A DNA stretch of 64,000 nt from Oncomelania hupensis (GCA_036898135.1 CM072513.1:32463946-32527945); one strand, 5' to 3'. Positions 34,583 to 46,924 are shown, counted from the first letter of the stretch. The notes: generated by a model not told the origin, from the sequence alone. Made by a program: numbers and translations.

Positions 34583-34689
34583 CTGAAATCTGTAGTAGGT
34601 GTTGTCGTTTTTGACAGTCAGCATGTGGTCATCGATGGGGAAAAAGTAGCCGTGGGACGCCATGAGGTGGGCCAGGTGCAACGCTTCCA
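34583..34689 (-). CDS. R7 RGS exon: DEP core
   Basis: This is a 107-base exon, acceptor tgtttcag, donor GTGAAA. It completes a split valine and continues with [25 protein letters not shown] and NDNTYYRFQ. This is the most conserved part of the R7 DEP domain and is nearly identical to EGL-10 and RGS7 as I recall them. The exon is too short, and lacks its own start, so it is seen only through its splice sites and homology. Confidence 0.95.
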
Positions 34690-36055
34690 CTGAAACACAT
34701 GCCAACCAAGTATCCAATCAGTCAATCATTCAGCACAATTACAACATATTAGTCACAGCGATTTATAAAATCTCTATTAGTCAATACAAATAGCAGAAAT
34801 AGGGGTAGCAGAATGGTGCATATTTAGTAGAATGGCCATAACTAACATTTCAAAAGAACGCTCAACAAACACTCAAGATGTAATATCTGACAGTTTCAGC
34901 TTAGAATTATGAAAGCAGTTATAGAAAATTAAATCAGAATCAACTCTACCATCCATTTTTATTTTATTGATGTTGTTACAACTCTTACATCATAAGTATC
35001 GACACCACCATCAAATCAACTTGGTTATATCTTTTCACCCACCCACCCACCCCATTCTCCTTCCCCACCACCACCCCTCAGGTGTCTGCTGACTCAGGTG
35101 TCATTACCATCATCCGTACCCAGTGTTTATCTAGTAGAGGTGATATCATCATTTGACTTGTTTAGGAGAATGCCACAGCAGCCTCTAATACTAAACTTGT
35201 ATTATCATCAGTACCATGGCATTCGTTATGTCTTCGTGGCGGCAGAACTTTTGACTATTAAAAGAGAAGAATCGATGTTTCAAGTCGTATACTATTAAAA
35301 CTTTCAACCAAGCCCAACCAAAAAAAAAAAAACCACAGAGGATTACACGCTCTACTGAATCCTTGCTTAGACTTGAGCTTCCGTGCTGCCGCAATCAGTT
35401 TACCAGGACAGAAACGTCCGTATTTTGAGATGCCGATTTGGGTCAAATGGGAAAGGAGCTACTCGTATAATTCCGGCAAAAGTGCAAAGGCGTGTAAAGA
35501 ATTTGTGCCCTATTCTATTGCAGTGCAGTGACTCTCTTAATGTGAGATGTTTGTTTTGCTTTCGTTTAGAGCGTGGCCAAATAACAAAGACTTCAAGTAA
35601 CTCCTGCATGTTCATATGCAGCAACAGAAGCTTGTTCGTGTTTGTACTGTATGTACATGCATGTTGATCACAAGACCACACAGCAATGAGGAACAAAAGA
35701 GTTGCAATGCTAATCACAAGACCACACAGCAATGAAGAAAAAAACAGTTGCAATCAACTGGTGCGCCACGTTTGACACATGTTTTAATGACGCTCGTTTC
35801 GCTTACGCGAACGATCTCCAGCACGGGCAAGATCCGTGAAAGTCAGGGGACTGAAAATATCCTAGAATAAATTTGATTGACAGAGGTTACGTGATCTCCC
35901 CGGCCTTGTTTAGGATGTTTCGTAGTCAGTATTATGCATTTATACAGAGCTACATTATGCCAGTATCATTTAATATGTGTGAAGGCCTGCCTACATTACA
36001 TACCTTTAGCCAGAACGTTTAAATTTGTTTTGTTAACTTATTTAACCTACAACGG
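34690..36055. other. Intron sequence, no gene recognised
   Basis: A direct duplication of about 50 bases (atcacaagaccacacagcaa and what follows) lies at 35667-35757. No exon is seen. Confidence 0.5.
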
Positions 36056-36059
36056 TGAA

Positions 36060-36690
36060 GGTTAGACATTCTTTTTGTGAACTTCAAAATAATCGACGAA
36101 CGGGAAGGACACAACAAACAAGATGGCATGCCATCGAAATGCATTTCCAGACACCCACACGTATAGATAAAATAGGAAAAATTTTCGTGGCAATGTTGTG
36201 ACTCTGATTTTATGCAATGAAACCACGGAAACATCTAAACTATCTGCAAGCAAAATAATACCAAAACCAATTCAGCCCATTTTGAAATATAGCGCAAAGC
36301 GCGTTTATATTAAAACTGGCCTCAGCGACCTTGACCTTAGAGAAACAGCAAAGGTGAAAGACATAAAAGCTGCGACAAATTTTGAGTTTTGAAGAAACGG
36401 TGAAATTCGGAGCGAAGAACTGACCAACCGATTGCCACGGAATTATTGGCCATGATTTGAACCTATATACCAAAACTCGTTAAAACTGTTTCAGCCATTT
36501 TGACGTATATAGAGCAAAACCTGTTTAACAAATATTTAACTTGAGCGACCTTGACCTTTGCCGTGGAGCAAATATGATGATACGGAAGGTTGCCCACTAA
36601 CAGGTTATGTTCTAATGAAGTTCGGTCAACATCGGTTCAGTAGTTCTAGAGATATGGCACGACCGACAGACAGGATGGGCGATCTGGGCC
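36060..36690 (+). repeat. R2 repeat copy 1
   Basis: It holds aactatctgcaagcaaaa, agcgcaaagcgcg, two blocks of gcgaccttgacctt, and a closing tcggtcaacatcggttcag with gacagacagg. The first two parts recur at 49900-50790. The motif set resembles R1 but the rest of the sequence differs. Ends are approximate. Confidence 0.55.
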
Positions 36691-37837
36691 GACATTTGGC
36701 TCCTTCTGAATCACGACTATTTCAAAGTATTTCCAGATACTATAGGAAAATACAACAATCAGAGGAAATGTGCCTGGAAACTATAAGTAGTATTGGGTTT
36801 CAAGAGCTGTGGCACTCAACCGGAAGTAACTTAAACAAATATAGATCTATGCTATTTCTATTAATTTGAACAAGTATGTAATTTGGACTACATTTTGGGA
36901 AGTAAAGAAAGGTTTGGAAAATGAGAACAAGGATAGCGGACTGTTTGATAAGGTATGAACAAGAAATACACATTGACGCTCAACACTAGAAATAAGGCCA
37001 AACATCGAAGTTTTTGACAAACAGCTGTTAGTGCCATCAACCAACGTCCAAGACGCCGACCATACTGTGTTTCAGCTATGAGCTGACGGATATTTGAAAA
37101 GAAGATTCTTGCTCTCTACATAGGTTGTGCACTACTGTGCGTGAGACGCCGACGTTACAGCAATGAACTAGCTATGCCCCCATGCAGCTGTAAACTACTG
37201 ATTTCCAACAGCGGCTGGCACAACGACCTACGGTGGCAAGTGCAGCTCTCAGTCGCCGCTGCCAGCCCGCTGCTATGGTACTGCCTGAGCCGTGATGAGC
37301 AAATGGCTCTAGCTGACGAAAGATACACATTCATCCGGCCTGTCTCGCCTTGCTGCACTTCCATGGTTCCTGGCATCATGGTATCAGTTCCATAGTCTCA
37401 CGTGTCAGCACAGAGCATTCCAAATGACTTGCTACGTTAAAGTGTTCAAAATACATGGCTCCTGTATGCGTTTTGACGGTCTAAATTGTAACTGAACTTA
37501 AAGGGGAAAAAAAATAAAAATAAATAAAATGAAATAAAAAAAAGAAACCGTCAGCATCAGAATCTTTATTGTCCCAACAAACAGCAAGGAACGTTATTTT
37601 GCAGTATACAACAGTCATTGACAGTCACACTAACACACAATGAGTATTGTTAAAATAACATTCAACTGTCGGAGTACGTCCCAAAGGCAGCAGGTGGGCG
37701 CCTCGGGCGGCTAGAATTAGATCCCTTATAGGCCAGCGCGTTGAACTGGAAATCTTCAAAACTTAATGCAGTGTTGAATTGGTTTTGACAGACTAATAAA
37801 TCACAACCTCTTATTAAATTATCAACGCAAATAATTA
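36691..37837. other. Intron sequence, no gene recognised
   Basis: A-rich stretch at 37505-37548. No splice-bounded exon is found. Confidence 0.5.
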
Positions 37838-38058
37838 AAACTAGAATGGCAAAGTCCATATGACTCACATGCTCCTTATGGAACTAGCAATATTTAACGT
37901 GAAAATGAGTGCTCAGAAAAAAAGAAAAAAAGAAACGGTAGCATTAAAATGCAAATACCGACTTTGATCTTTCTAGACTCCTGATCTTGAGACGACTTTG
38001 ACCTCCGGCTCCCAAATACATTCATGTACTATCAAACAACCTACACAAAAAGTTGTAT

Positions 38059-38880
38059 CAGACATGAGATTCCGAAAAGTTGAAAAAGTCTTAAATGTTG
38101 GCAGGGGTCTGGGGGCCGCCGTAGGCCCCCAGTGGGGTCCAGGGGCAACGCCCTTGGTGGGGGTGAGGGGTCGAAGCCGGAGTAGAATCTTCTCCAAGAT
38201 TGACCTCAGCAAGGGTTATTGGCAAGTCCCCGTGCGTCAACAGGACATACCAAAGACTGCTTTCATAACTCCTGATGGGACGTACGAGTGCCTAAGGATG
38301 CCCCTTGGCATGGTCAACAGCGGAGCTACCCTGAAGAGAGGAATGAGGAAGATGCTCAATGGGATGGACAACGTCGTGTGTTACTGGGACGACCTACTAG
38401 TCCACACTCGCACCTGGCGTCGATCGGCGAGTCTCGGAAACTATCGGCAATCTTCGACGCGACAAACAGTGGAATTTTCCATATTAGTGAGGCACTGTAA
38501 GGAATACAATTATAATCATCGTTTGAAGCTTTGAAGCATCTTTCTCAATCGACCCTTATAGGGCCTCACAAACGTTTTCTCTTTCCCGGTCAGGGTTACA
38601 TTCAAACTAAAACTACGCCCGTCTCAGTAATCACTTTCATGCAGTTTTGTCATCGTTGACGCCGTGATTCAGTGGAGTGAATGCCCGCTTGTGTTAATGG
38701 GTTTGTCTTCCTTTGAGTTTGAGACTCAGCGATGTCAGCCCTAAATCTTTTAACTCTTCCCCCCCCCCCCCCCCCCCCCCCCCCAAATTTTCTCACCGGT
38801 TTTGGATCGATCTTAAAAATGACCCTGGCGACCTCTGAAAAATCGGATTTCCGCCAAAAGTCGGAAGAATCTCATGTCTG
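38059..38880. mobile_element. TIR element with 6-bp TSD
   Basis: CAGACATGAGATTC begins the element and recurs inverted at its end (38867-38880). TTGTAT flanks it (38053-38058 and 38881-38886), and removing it restores R1. A subterminal GC-rich zone (ggggtctggggg, gtggggtccaggggc) lies at 38103-38163. A C-run lies at 38760-38783. The only coding sequence inside is a gypsy fragment. Superfamily undetermined; hAT-like is possible. Confidence 0.7.
38181..38417 (+). pseudogene. Ty3/gypsy reverse transcriptase fragment
   Basis: About 79 codons read SKIDLSKGYWQVPV, then DIPKTAFITPDGTYECLRM, PLGMVNSGAT and YWDDLLVHTRTW. This is the central part of a gypsy-type RT. The usual YVDD or YIDD box is YWDD here. 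No LTR, integrase or gag lies near it, and homology stops on both sides inside the TIR element. Confidence 0.88.
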
Positions 38881-39274
38881 TTGTATTATGCCTCCCAAAA
38901 ACGGTGACCTTGGAATGATCTTGACCTTCAGTGACCTTACCTTGGGATGACCTTGACCCTCACGTGGCCTCTCATGCATGTTTGATCAAATAACCCAATG
39001 TTGTTGCATACTATGGGTTAAAAAAACAGCCATTCCACTGTACGATGACCTATTTAAAAAAAAAAGTTTTTGCAAGGCCTAAAATGAACTTGACCTTCAA
39101 GATCAACGCAAAAAAGGAAAATGTATGAAAGATCAACGCAAAAAAGGAAAATGTATTTAAGATCAACGCAAAAACGGAAAATGTATGAAAGATCAATCTA
39201 TCATCTCTAAAAATAACAAGTTTGGATTTTATATCTCTCATAGTTTAGGATCACGGTCACTTCAAAGTACCTAT

Positions 39275-39412
39275 CGTCCGGTGTCCATTCAAAACCTCGT
39301 ATCTCCAAAAATAAAGTTTTGGGAACCACGAAAAATCAGGTGTCACCAAAACAAATGTTTTTAATATAATTTGTACTGATACGATGGGATACTTTTTGAA
39401 TGGACACCGACG
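39275..39412. mobile_element. 138-bp MITE
   Basis: GGTGTCCATTCAAAA and its inverted copy form the ends, with a further CG(T/A)C fringe. CTAT flanks it (39271-39274 and 39413-39416), and excision restores the R1 sequence cctatactaaccgac. It has no coding capacity. The 4-bp TSD does not settle the superfamily. Confidence 0.8.
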
Positions 39413-40013
39413 CTATACTAACCGACTTTGGACAGTTCCAGTGACCTTGACCTTGGAGTGAAGTTTACCAAATTTGAATAGTATGTGTGTCTCATTAATA
39501 CCTATTATGCATCAAAGAATCGTAAGTTCAATATTAATATAATAATAACCTAGGGGTGAAAAGGGAAATTTTGTGAAAATTTGTCATCTTTTGATAAACC
39601 TTTGTTGATTCTTTGACACTGACCATGAAGTGAAGTAATTTAGTTCACTGATCATTTATGAGGTTTCATGGGTATATGCCATCTTACCAAGTTTGGTTGT
39701 GATAGTTGCAATAGGTTCAGAGATATTAATACACTTGCAAGTTTTACACAGACAGGTGGCGGACGGCGGACAGACAGACGGACGGTCGGACGGACATTTT
39801 TTTCTTTACATGCAATTTTTGGACTAGTTAGGACTCATCTTGCAAAGATGTTCACAAATCTTGAATTTTTGTTTGTCTTTTATTTTCTTTTTCGTTTCTT
39901 TTTTTATTTTTTTTTTTAAATTTAGGGGAGGGGTAGAGGGGGGATGGGGGGGCGAAGGTGTGGAGGGGTTGAAGGGAGGTTAATACATAGACTAACATTG
40001 CTATGCATGTGAG

Positions 40014-40457
40014 ACAAAAATCCAACTATCATTACTCTTAATCAAATTACTGAATCGATCCAATAAATCACCCGATCAGCATAAATCAGTCAGTACAGTT
40101 GTTAACTGCTCATAAACTGCCAATAACAGTGACATAATTCTTCTATTTTTCACGGCAATAAACCAGACTGAAAGGACGGGGAGTAGGGAAGAGGGGGGAG
40201 GGAGGGAGGAGCCTTCTTTTCCTTGCAACTGGAATTGCTGAATTAAATACCACACGTGTGCAATAATTTACCCGGAAAATAACAGAACAGGAAAGAAAGG
40301 CTGTGGGAAAGAGAGCATGCGTCGCTATATTCCTGAAATTAGCGACTAATGAACGACGTGAGCATGGCCAAAAGCGGGATGTAAAAAAAGAAAAGAAAAA
40401 AAAAAGGTCGATAATAAGACACAAATCACAATCAATACAAAAAACAAACAAACAAAA
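40014..40457. other. Intron sequence, no feature recognised
   Basis: Sequence between two R1 copies. No exon or repeat is recognised. Confidence 0.5.
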
Positions 40458-40970
40458 CTAGAATGGCAGAGCCCATATCCCTCACATGCTCTTTATGGAA
40501 CTCGCAATTTATTTAACATAAAAATGAGTGCCCAGAGATTTAAAAAAAAAATCAAATGGTGGCATTAAAACGCTAAGTAATACCGACTTTGATCTTTCTA
40601 TACCCTTGACCTTGAGATGACATTGACCCCACTCCCTCCCCCCGCTCCAAATACACTCATGTACCATCAAATAAAGTATAGCAAAAGTAGTATTATACCA
40701 AAAAAGGTTTTGTAAAAACGGTGAACTTGAGATGCCCTTGACCCTCACGTGATCTCTTATGCATGCCTGATCAAATGTTGTTGTTGCATACTATGAGTGA
40801 AATAAACAATCATTCCCTGTACGATGACCTATTTTTTGTTTGTTTTTGGCCTAAAATGACAATGACCTTCAAGATCAACGCAAAAACGGAACCTATTTGA
40901 AAGATCAATCTATCATAGACTTTATATCTCTTACAGTTTAGGGCCAATGCCACTTCAAAGTATCTATACG

Positions 40971-42259
40971 AGAGATTTTATAAGGGATTGAGATGGGACA
41001 CTGAATTCATTTGTTGACGTCAGTTCTAGAGCTTGTCGGCAGCGTGGCTTTCCCTGGCTCCGTGATCGACAATGAATACATGGCGTCCAAGAAGACAAAT
41101 CGCGCAAAGGCGGGGATGTTGTAGCGCAAACAACAGCCATAACTCCAGATATAATTTTGACTGCCAAGGAAAGTCGTTTCACCGGTTTCCAAAGGACAAG
41201 CCAAGGTAAATCCTGATGATTTTTCTTCTTATAATCAACTGATATTAAAGTATTTAGCACAGTGCATGAACGTGCCTTGAACGAGAGATTCAGTGCACAG
41301 TAGATTCTTCGGTTATGATTAAGCATCATATCAGAGGCTTGTTGCTGATTCCAATATTCTTGATGGTCTGATCTTTGAGGGGACTCTAAAACTGTTCTTT
41401 CAATCAGGCCTATTCTAAAATTCCTGAATAAACAGGCTATAGATATTTTGATCAGATCTAAACTGGTACAGACCTAACTGATAGATTTTTCAGGAAAGAT
41501 TTTAAAATTAAATAAAATCAACTTCATTGCATACAAGTTTTGCAGTTTTGGGGTACATTTTGTAAGCATAATTATGTTAAACTATTTAGATTTGCCATGA
41601 GCTATTAAAATTCAGTCGACTTTTAAAAACGAGAGCAGACGTGTTTTGTAAAATGAGACGTGATGCATATAGAGGGACAGTCAGTGGGCTTATGTGTTTT
41701 TAAAATTGTTTGGTGTGGAATTGTTTCGTGCTAATTCATTCTGTGTTCAGTGTAATGTAGTCCATGTCACTTATTCAGGTGCACAGTATGGAAACAGTTT
41801 TGCAGGCGGAAACACTACGAGGAGAAGATAACTCTGGAGAAACTGAACATACGGGATTATGTCTTGTTGGCTGTATAGTTTAGTTGCACCGCTGTATTAA
41901 TGAAATAATATGCTTTGAACTTTACATTACAAATACAATGAATCAAAACTGCTTGTAGAATACAAGAAGTGAACAATCAAGAACTGTGTGTACTTCTCAG
42001 TGTTTTCACTTTTATTTCTTGATAATTCTCCCTTCACCCACCACCCCCCACCCCTTTTTTTTTCTTTTTTTTTTCTTTTGGTGATAGAGCAGTATGCTAG
42101 GAGTACTAGGAGCTTCTTGCTGAGAATACACATGTTCAACTTTAGAACCTCCATCAGACATTTTCGCCCCACCTCACCCCCTCCGACCCCAAAAAATCCC
42201 ACACACCCCATCCCACAAAGCTGCATACATAAATAATAATTGGCTGCATAACTGTTCAC
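40971..42259. mobile_element. Insert carrying a THAP-coding gene fragment
   Basis: This 1.29-kb block sits within R1 copy e. It carries a THAP exon, an intron and a second exon. I found no TIR or TSD; the right junction lies near gtatttctcattgata and is approximate. P-type DNA transposons encode THAP domains, so it may be a P-like relic, or a stray gene piece. Confidence 0.5.
41072..41878 (+). pseudogene. Two-exon THAP domain fragment
   Basis: Exon 41072-41205 starts at an ATG and reaches GCCSANNSHN..., then GKSFHRFPKDKPR, with a donor AG|GTAAAT. Exon 41779-41878, after ttattcag, continues in phase with CTVWKQFCRRKHY and stops after 32 codons. The two give C..C zinc ligands, the F-H-x-F-P motif and W...RRK.Y, in the same order as THAP1. 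The later CxxH zinc ligands and the AVPTIF end are missing, so the domain is broken. Predicted length is 77 residues. Confidence 0.65.
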
Positions 42260-42723
42260 TACTTGGGTATTTCTCATTGATAAATCATGCATCAAAAAAT
42301 CATCAATTCAATATTAATAACCGAAGGGAAAAAAAGTGAAATTTGGTGAAAAATTGTCATTTTTTAAATTAACATTTGATTTTGTGACCTTGACATTGAA
42401 GTGAAGTCATTCATTCACTGATCATTTTTGAGGTCTCATGCGTATACACCATCTTACCAAGATTGGTTGTGATAATTGAAATAGGCTCTGAGTATTATCC
42501 ACTTTAAAGTTTTTGCAAAGACAGACGGCGGACGGACAGACGTTGTTGTATCAATTTTTATTCATCAGATTAACATAAGTTATACTGATACAGACAGACG
42601 GACAGGCGGACATTTCTTTTTTAATATCATTTTTGGACTACATGTATTTAGGTCTCGTCTCGAACAGATTTGCACAAATCTGAAAGCATTCTTTTTGGGG
42701 ATAAGTACATTGCTATGCATGCG

Positions 42724-42757
<34 letters not shown>

Positions 42758-42760
<3 letters not shown>

Positions 42761-43701
42761 CCTTCATCCATCACCCCCTAGCCATTCTTCTGCATCCAAA
42801 TACGTGTGCGCGCATTCCCTCTCCCCTCCCTCGCCCTAATTTACACTCTCAACAAATCATAAAAGCACATTAACCGCTGGCTCACTCTCACACAGTGAAC
42901 ATCTTGCGTTCACATTAATAACAAATCGGAAAGACTTGAGAGGCGACGGGTACGGTAAACTGATATGGTGGGAAGCGGATTGTGTGATTGATCTGCGAGA
43001 GGGACCGTGGAATAGAGGAAATGGAAGGGAGAGGGGTGGGAGGGGGGAAAGATGGATAGTAAAAGGGAGGTATGAAGAAGTAGAGGATGAGGAGGGGATG
43101 AGTAAAAAAGGTAACGAAGCGAACCAAAGCGCAGGTGTGCTGATGTAAGAGCGCAGTTGGCGTACATCAAGCTATTTTCACCCTCTTTGATGGTTCCCAT
43201 CCTTCTTGACACCAACGCAACATCCCTCTTTTGCCTCAGCTAATACGCTAGATAAATTGGCCTCAGCTTTTTCCTGGCCAAATTAATCCACGCAAACCAC
43301 TACGCCTTCCAGCTTCTATTTCCTGAGATAGCCAATAACTTTTCCGCAAAACAGGACAGGGCTACACATTGCTGTTTTGTAGAAAGAACTCTTGCTTTCC
43401 CCTTCATCATGTAGCATATACACCGAAGAATAAATTCACTATAAAAGGCGACCCTGGTGTAGGAAGTATGGCGGGAATTCTAATGTGTCTTTAGCCACTC
43501 TATACCACCTAAAACGTGGAAAGTCCTACAGACAACGAAACAGCAGGGGTAGGTGTGAAAAGCAACAACAGGCTCACGCAGCTCTTTGCTCGTACAATAT
43601 CATTTAAAATCAATATATTACATGTATAGTTTGGATATTTTCAGCAGGTTGATGACCTAATCTTTCAGCTTTCAGGCTTAACGTTCTCACAGACCATATG
43701 T
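42758..43701. other. Intron sequence, no gene recognised
   Basis: Follows a 28-base A-run. A purine-rich stretch lies at 43000-43100. No exon is seen. Confidence 0.5.
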
Positions 43702-43712
43702 CTACGATAAAT

Positions 43713-44306
43713 ACATTACATTACATTATTATTGCTTTAGGTCCAGCGGACTCTTCCGAGCCAAATCAGGACCAGAGAAGTAAAAGAGGACTCAACCCTG
43801 ATCCGCATAAAGGATCTGCCGAAACAACCCTAGTGGTAACACTGAAGGCAATCTACCAGCCGGTCACTTTATAATAAAGACATCCCACGCAGGGGACGCT
43901 CAAGGCTATACTCTAATTTATTGAACCCCCGTTTACAAAAACAAAATAGAATACAAATATCATTATACAATATCAACAAAACACATACCTATTAAATGCC
44001 TACATTGCCAAATAATAACATCATAAGAAGCCCCAGTGACCATTTGGTAGAAAGCATGCAATATTCTCAAGCTGATCCAACATACCTCACACACAAATGA
44101 GGAGTTTTGTCCCGGAAGAGTTTTCAAGAAAAAAAGGTAGGTGACTGGTCTAGCGAAGACGAAGATAATCTAGTAGATTGATAGAACAGAGTAAGAATGA
44201 GAAAGAACAAAGGAGAAAGACAGTGACAGTGGCAATTTAAAGCACTAAATTTCCAGAAAGTGGGGATACTATTTATACTGAAACCCCCGGCACCCTCACG
44301 GGGGGA
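43713..44306 (-). mobile_element. CP retroposon copy C (TAATG-tail subfamily)
   Basis: The minus strand runs from cccccgtgagggtgcc near 44300 to the TAATG-type tail at 43713. CTACGATAAAT (43702-43712) and CTATGATAAAT (44307-44317) form an 11-bp TSD with one mismatch. It includes the middle segment missing from copy A and all other CP landmarks. Confidence 0.88.
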
Positions 44307-44317
44307 CTATGATAAAT

Positions 44318-45830
44318 GACAGATTGGTTTCTCAAATGGGAGAAAACAGAAAATTGTGTGTGTGGGGGGGGGGGGGGGGATGAGGAGGAGGGGGGGGGGG
44401 ACGGGGGAAAAAAACTGTTCAGAGATTGTGCTTCCTCAATCGTCTGGTAGCGACGACGACGAAGACGACTACAACAACTACACAACGGTGCGTGTCTGCT
44501 ACGCTGCTGAATGAATGGGACATCGATAGGCGGGCTGAAGTGCCGACAAACACTCTAGCGCGGCCCAACAATGGATTACTCAAGTTTATCAATACAAGCC
44601 TCACTGTTGCCATTTCCACCCGCGGGCCCAGACTGCAGCTTTGGGATGCAGGCGACATCGATGTTTTCTCCTTATACAAACTAACACTAGCGGGACGGTG
44701 ACGTTTTCACAAATCATACACACCGTTTCGGAATCAAAAGTTCTAAAAGCATTTCCAGAAGCGATTGGTTTAGGAGTCTGTACTATTAAGCAAAATCATA
44801 CAGACCTATAGCGAGTGTTGATGATGATTTAAGGAAAATAAAATCCGTTACGAAATAATTAAGATTAAGTAAAGTCGTCTTCGGCTCATGTGTGACCTAT
44901 ACACCACCTCCCCCCCTCCCCCTAAAAAACAAACAAACAAACAAAACCAAACAAACAAACAAACCAAAACCTACGGCTGGAATCCAGAATCAAAAGTTTT
45001 TTTTTCTTTACAATTATTTATCATTTCACTGCAAAATGAGCCAACGTGTCCCAATCAATGTCGATAATAAAGCAGAGGAAAACGATATTTTTATATTCAG
45101 TTCAAAGAAACCTCTCTGTATATTCTTGTCGACAGTTTTACATTTTGTATATTTGAAGAAAAATAAGTTCCACACTTGTCACTGTAACGTCGATTTCTTT
45201 TTTTTTTTTATGTCCTAAAACCCCACCTCTATCCAACGCTAGCGTCTTCCAGACAATAAAGAAACTGGCTAGACTCACTACTGACCTACTTAACTGCAAA
45301 TATCAATAAAAGTGTGCGGAAATAATGCAAACATTATTATGACGAGTATTGATGTGACAACCACAGTATGGGAGAAGGGCATTCCCATTAGCAGGCAGCG
45401 CACAAGGAAACATTTAGTGGAAAACCTCAACACTTGACCGACATCTTTGTGGTGGTAATTACCTTTGATATTCGTCCGTCTGTTTAGTCTGCTGAACTGG
45501 ACTAGTAGCCGCATATATGTATGTGTTCAACGACCCTTGTTTAGTCCTACAGTTCAGGGAAAGATGATCAATACATAAGGGCTATAATTTCTCATGAGAC
45601 AGAGAGCTGAGAGAGGTAAGAGGAATGATAATGGGTGGAGGAGGGGGAAGGGGAGAGGAGAGAGATTTCAAAATCACCAACATCAATATCAAAAGATGAA
45701 CACACACAAGCATATATCTAGATATATAAACGTGTACACAAACACACAGAAAGTTGTCATCAACCCACGAACGAGTGAACGAATATGAAAGTAAATAATA
45801 ACTTAACTTGCATTTATTAGCAATACGTAC
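44318..45830. other. Intron sequence, no gene recognised
   Basis: G-runs at 44361-44400, a GTT/ACA-rich stretch at 44450-44490 and CAAA repeats at 44930-44965. No exon is found before the RGS exon at 45831. Confidence 0.5.
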
Positions 45831-45881
45831 CTTGATCTTCTACATCCAGGTTGCGCATCATCCAGCTTATCAAATCCACCC
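45831..45881 (-). CDS. R7 RGS exon: DEP helix
   Basis: This is a 51-base exon with acceptor attacag and donor GTACGT. It completes a split glycine and reads GVDLISWMMRNLDVEDQ, matching the SGSDIVQWLIKNLTIEDP stretch of RGS7. Phase fits both neighbours. A CP retroposon begins 76 bases upstream of its acceptor. Confidence 0.92.
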
Positions 45882-45957
45882 CTGTAATGAAACAAATAAA
45901 CAATAAACCCTCTCATCATAAAAAAACAGAATTGAGTGCAAATCAAAATTTCAGAAA

Positions 45958-46558
45958 GTTAGTTATTCATTGTTTATAGGGTCCAGTGGACTGCAAAGAG
46001 CCGAATCAGGACCACAAAATCAGGACCATAACTTGGTTCACTGTGTTTTACGTGTGCTTTTGTGTGTGGTGCTGCAGCGTTGACCATATGTATTTCTTGT
46101 GTATTATTCACTTGGCAATACATTATCTTGAATAATAAAGGTAATTAGGTATCCCACGCAGGGGACATTGAGGCTATATCGAACCCCCCCGTTTACGAAA
46201 TCAAAATAGAACATAAACATCATTATACAATATCAACAAAACACATACATATAAAATGCCTACATTGCTAAATAATAATATCGTAGGAAGCCCTAGTGAC
46301 CATTTGCCAGAAAGCATCCAATATTCCCAAGCTGATCCAACAGACATCATGAACAAATGAGGAGTTTTGTTCCGGAAGAGTTTTCAATTAAAAAAAAAGT
46401 ACGTGATTGGTCTAGCGAAGAAGATAGTATAGTTGATAGAACATCGTAGGAATGAGAAAGAATAAATGAGAACGACAGCGGAAATATAAAGCACTAAATT
46501 TCCAGAAAGTGGGGTACTATCTATTTATACAGAAACCACTGGCACCCCCACGGGGGGT
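45958..46558 (-). mobile_element. CP retroposon copy D (ACTAA-tail subfamily)
   Basis: TSD AATTTCAGAAA lies at 45947-45957 and 46559-46569. The tail side reads ttagttattcattg, the second tail type. A stretch at about 46025-46140 differs from other copies, so part was replaced. It occupies more than half of the 1,043-base RGS intron and ends 76 bases from the acceptor of exon 45831-45881. Confidence 0.88.
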
Positions 46559-46924
46559 AATTTCAGAAAAATCTGATGTAGTGGGACCAATCTACTGTAG
46601 TGGGTCAGGAACAATTACGAGTTAGAAAAGAGCAATGTTGCAATGTGTCATCGCAAACTTTTTTTTTTAAACCAAATGAACAGAACATAATAAAATTTTG
46701 CCAAGATCGAAAGGTAAGGTAGGCAAGCAACACTCATATAAACAGTCTGCGCAAAGGTATAATTGTTGACATGCCTTCATGACACGGACTTGCGCGCTAT
46801 ACAAATGAACAGATTGGATTCAATAGTCACCCATATTGACAATTTGTTTGTTACTTCAACTTATGAATCTTCCAATAGTACTTGTTCATGTTCATAAAGA
46901 CACGCATACAGAAAACACACTCAC

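Larger units (their letters stand above)
37838..40013 (+). repeat. R1 copy d, interrupted twice
   Basis: R1 lies at 37838-38058, 38881-39274 and 39413-40013. It opens actagaatggcaaagtccat and closes gctatgcatgtgag. The gaps are a TIR element with 6-bp TSD and a 138-bp MITE. A unit of about 32 bases around gatcaacgcaaaa.agg is locally triplicated at 39095-39185. Confidence 0.85.
40458..42728 (+). repeat. R1 copy e, interrupted
   Basis: R1 lies at 40458-40970 and about 42260-42728. It opens aactagaatggcagagccca and closes tgcatgcgagtaaaa, followed by a long A-run. About 1.29 kb with a THAP fragment replaces some 60-90 bases of R1. A 50-base insertion at 42541-42590 carries TGTATCA and TGATACA near its ends. 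Confidence 0.8.
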
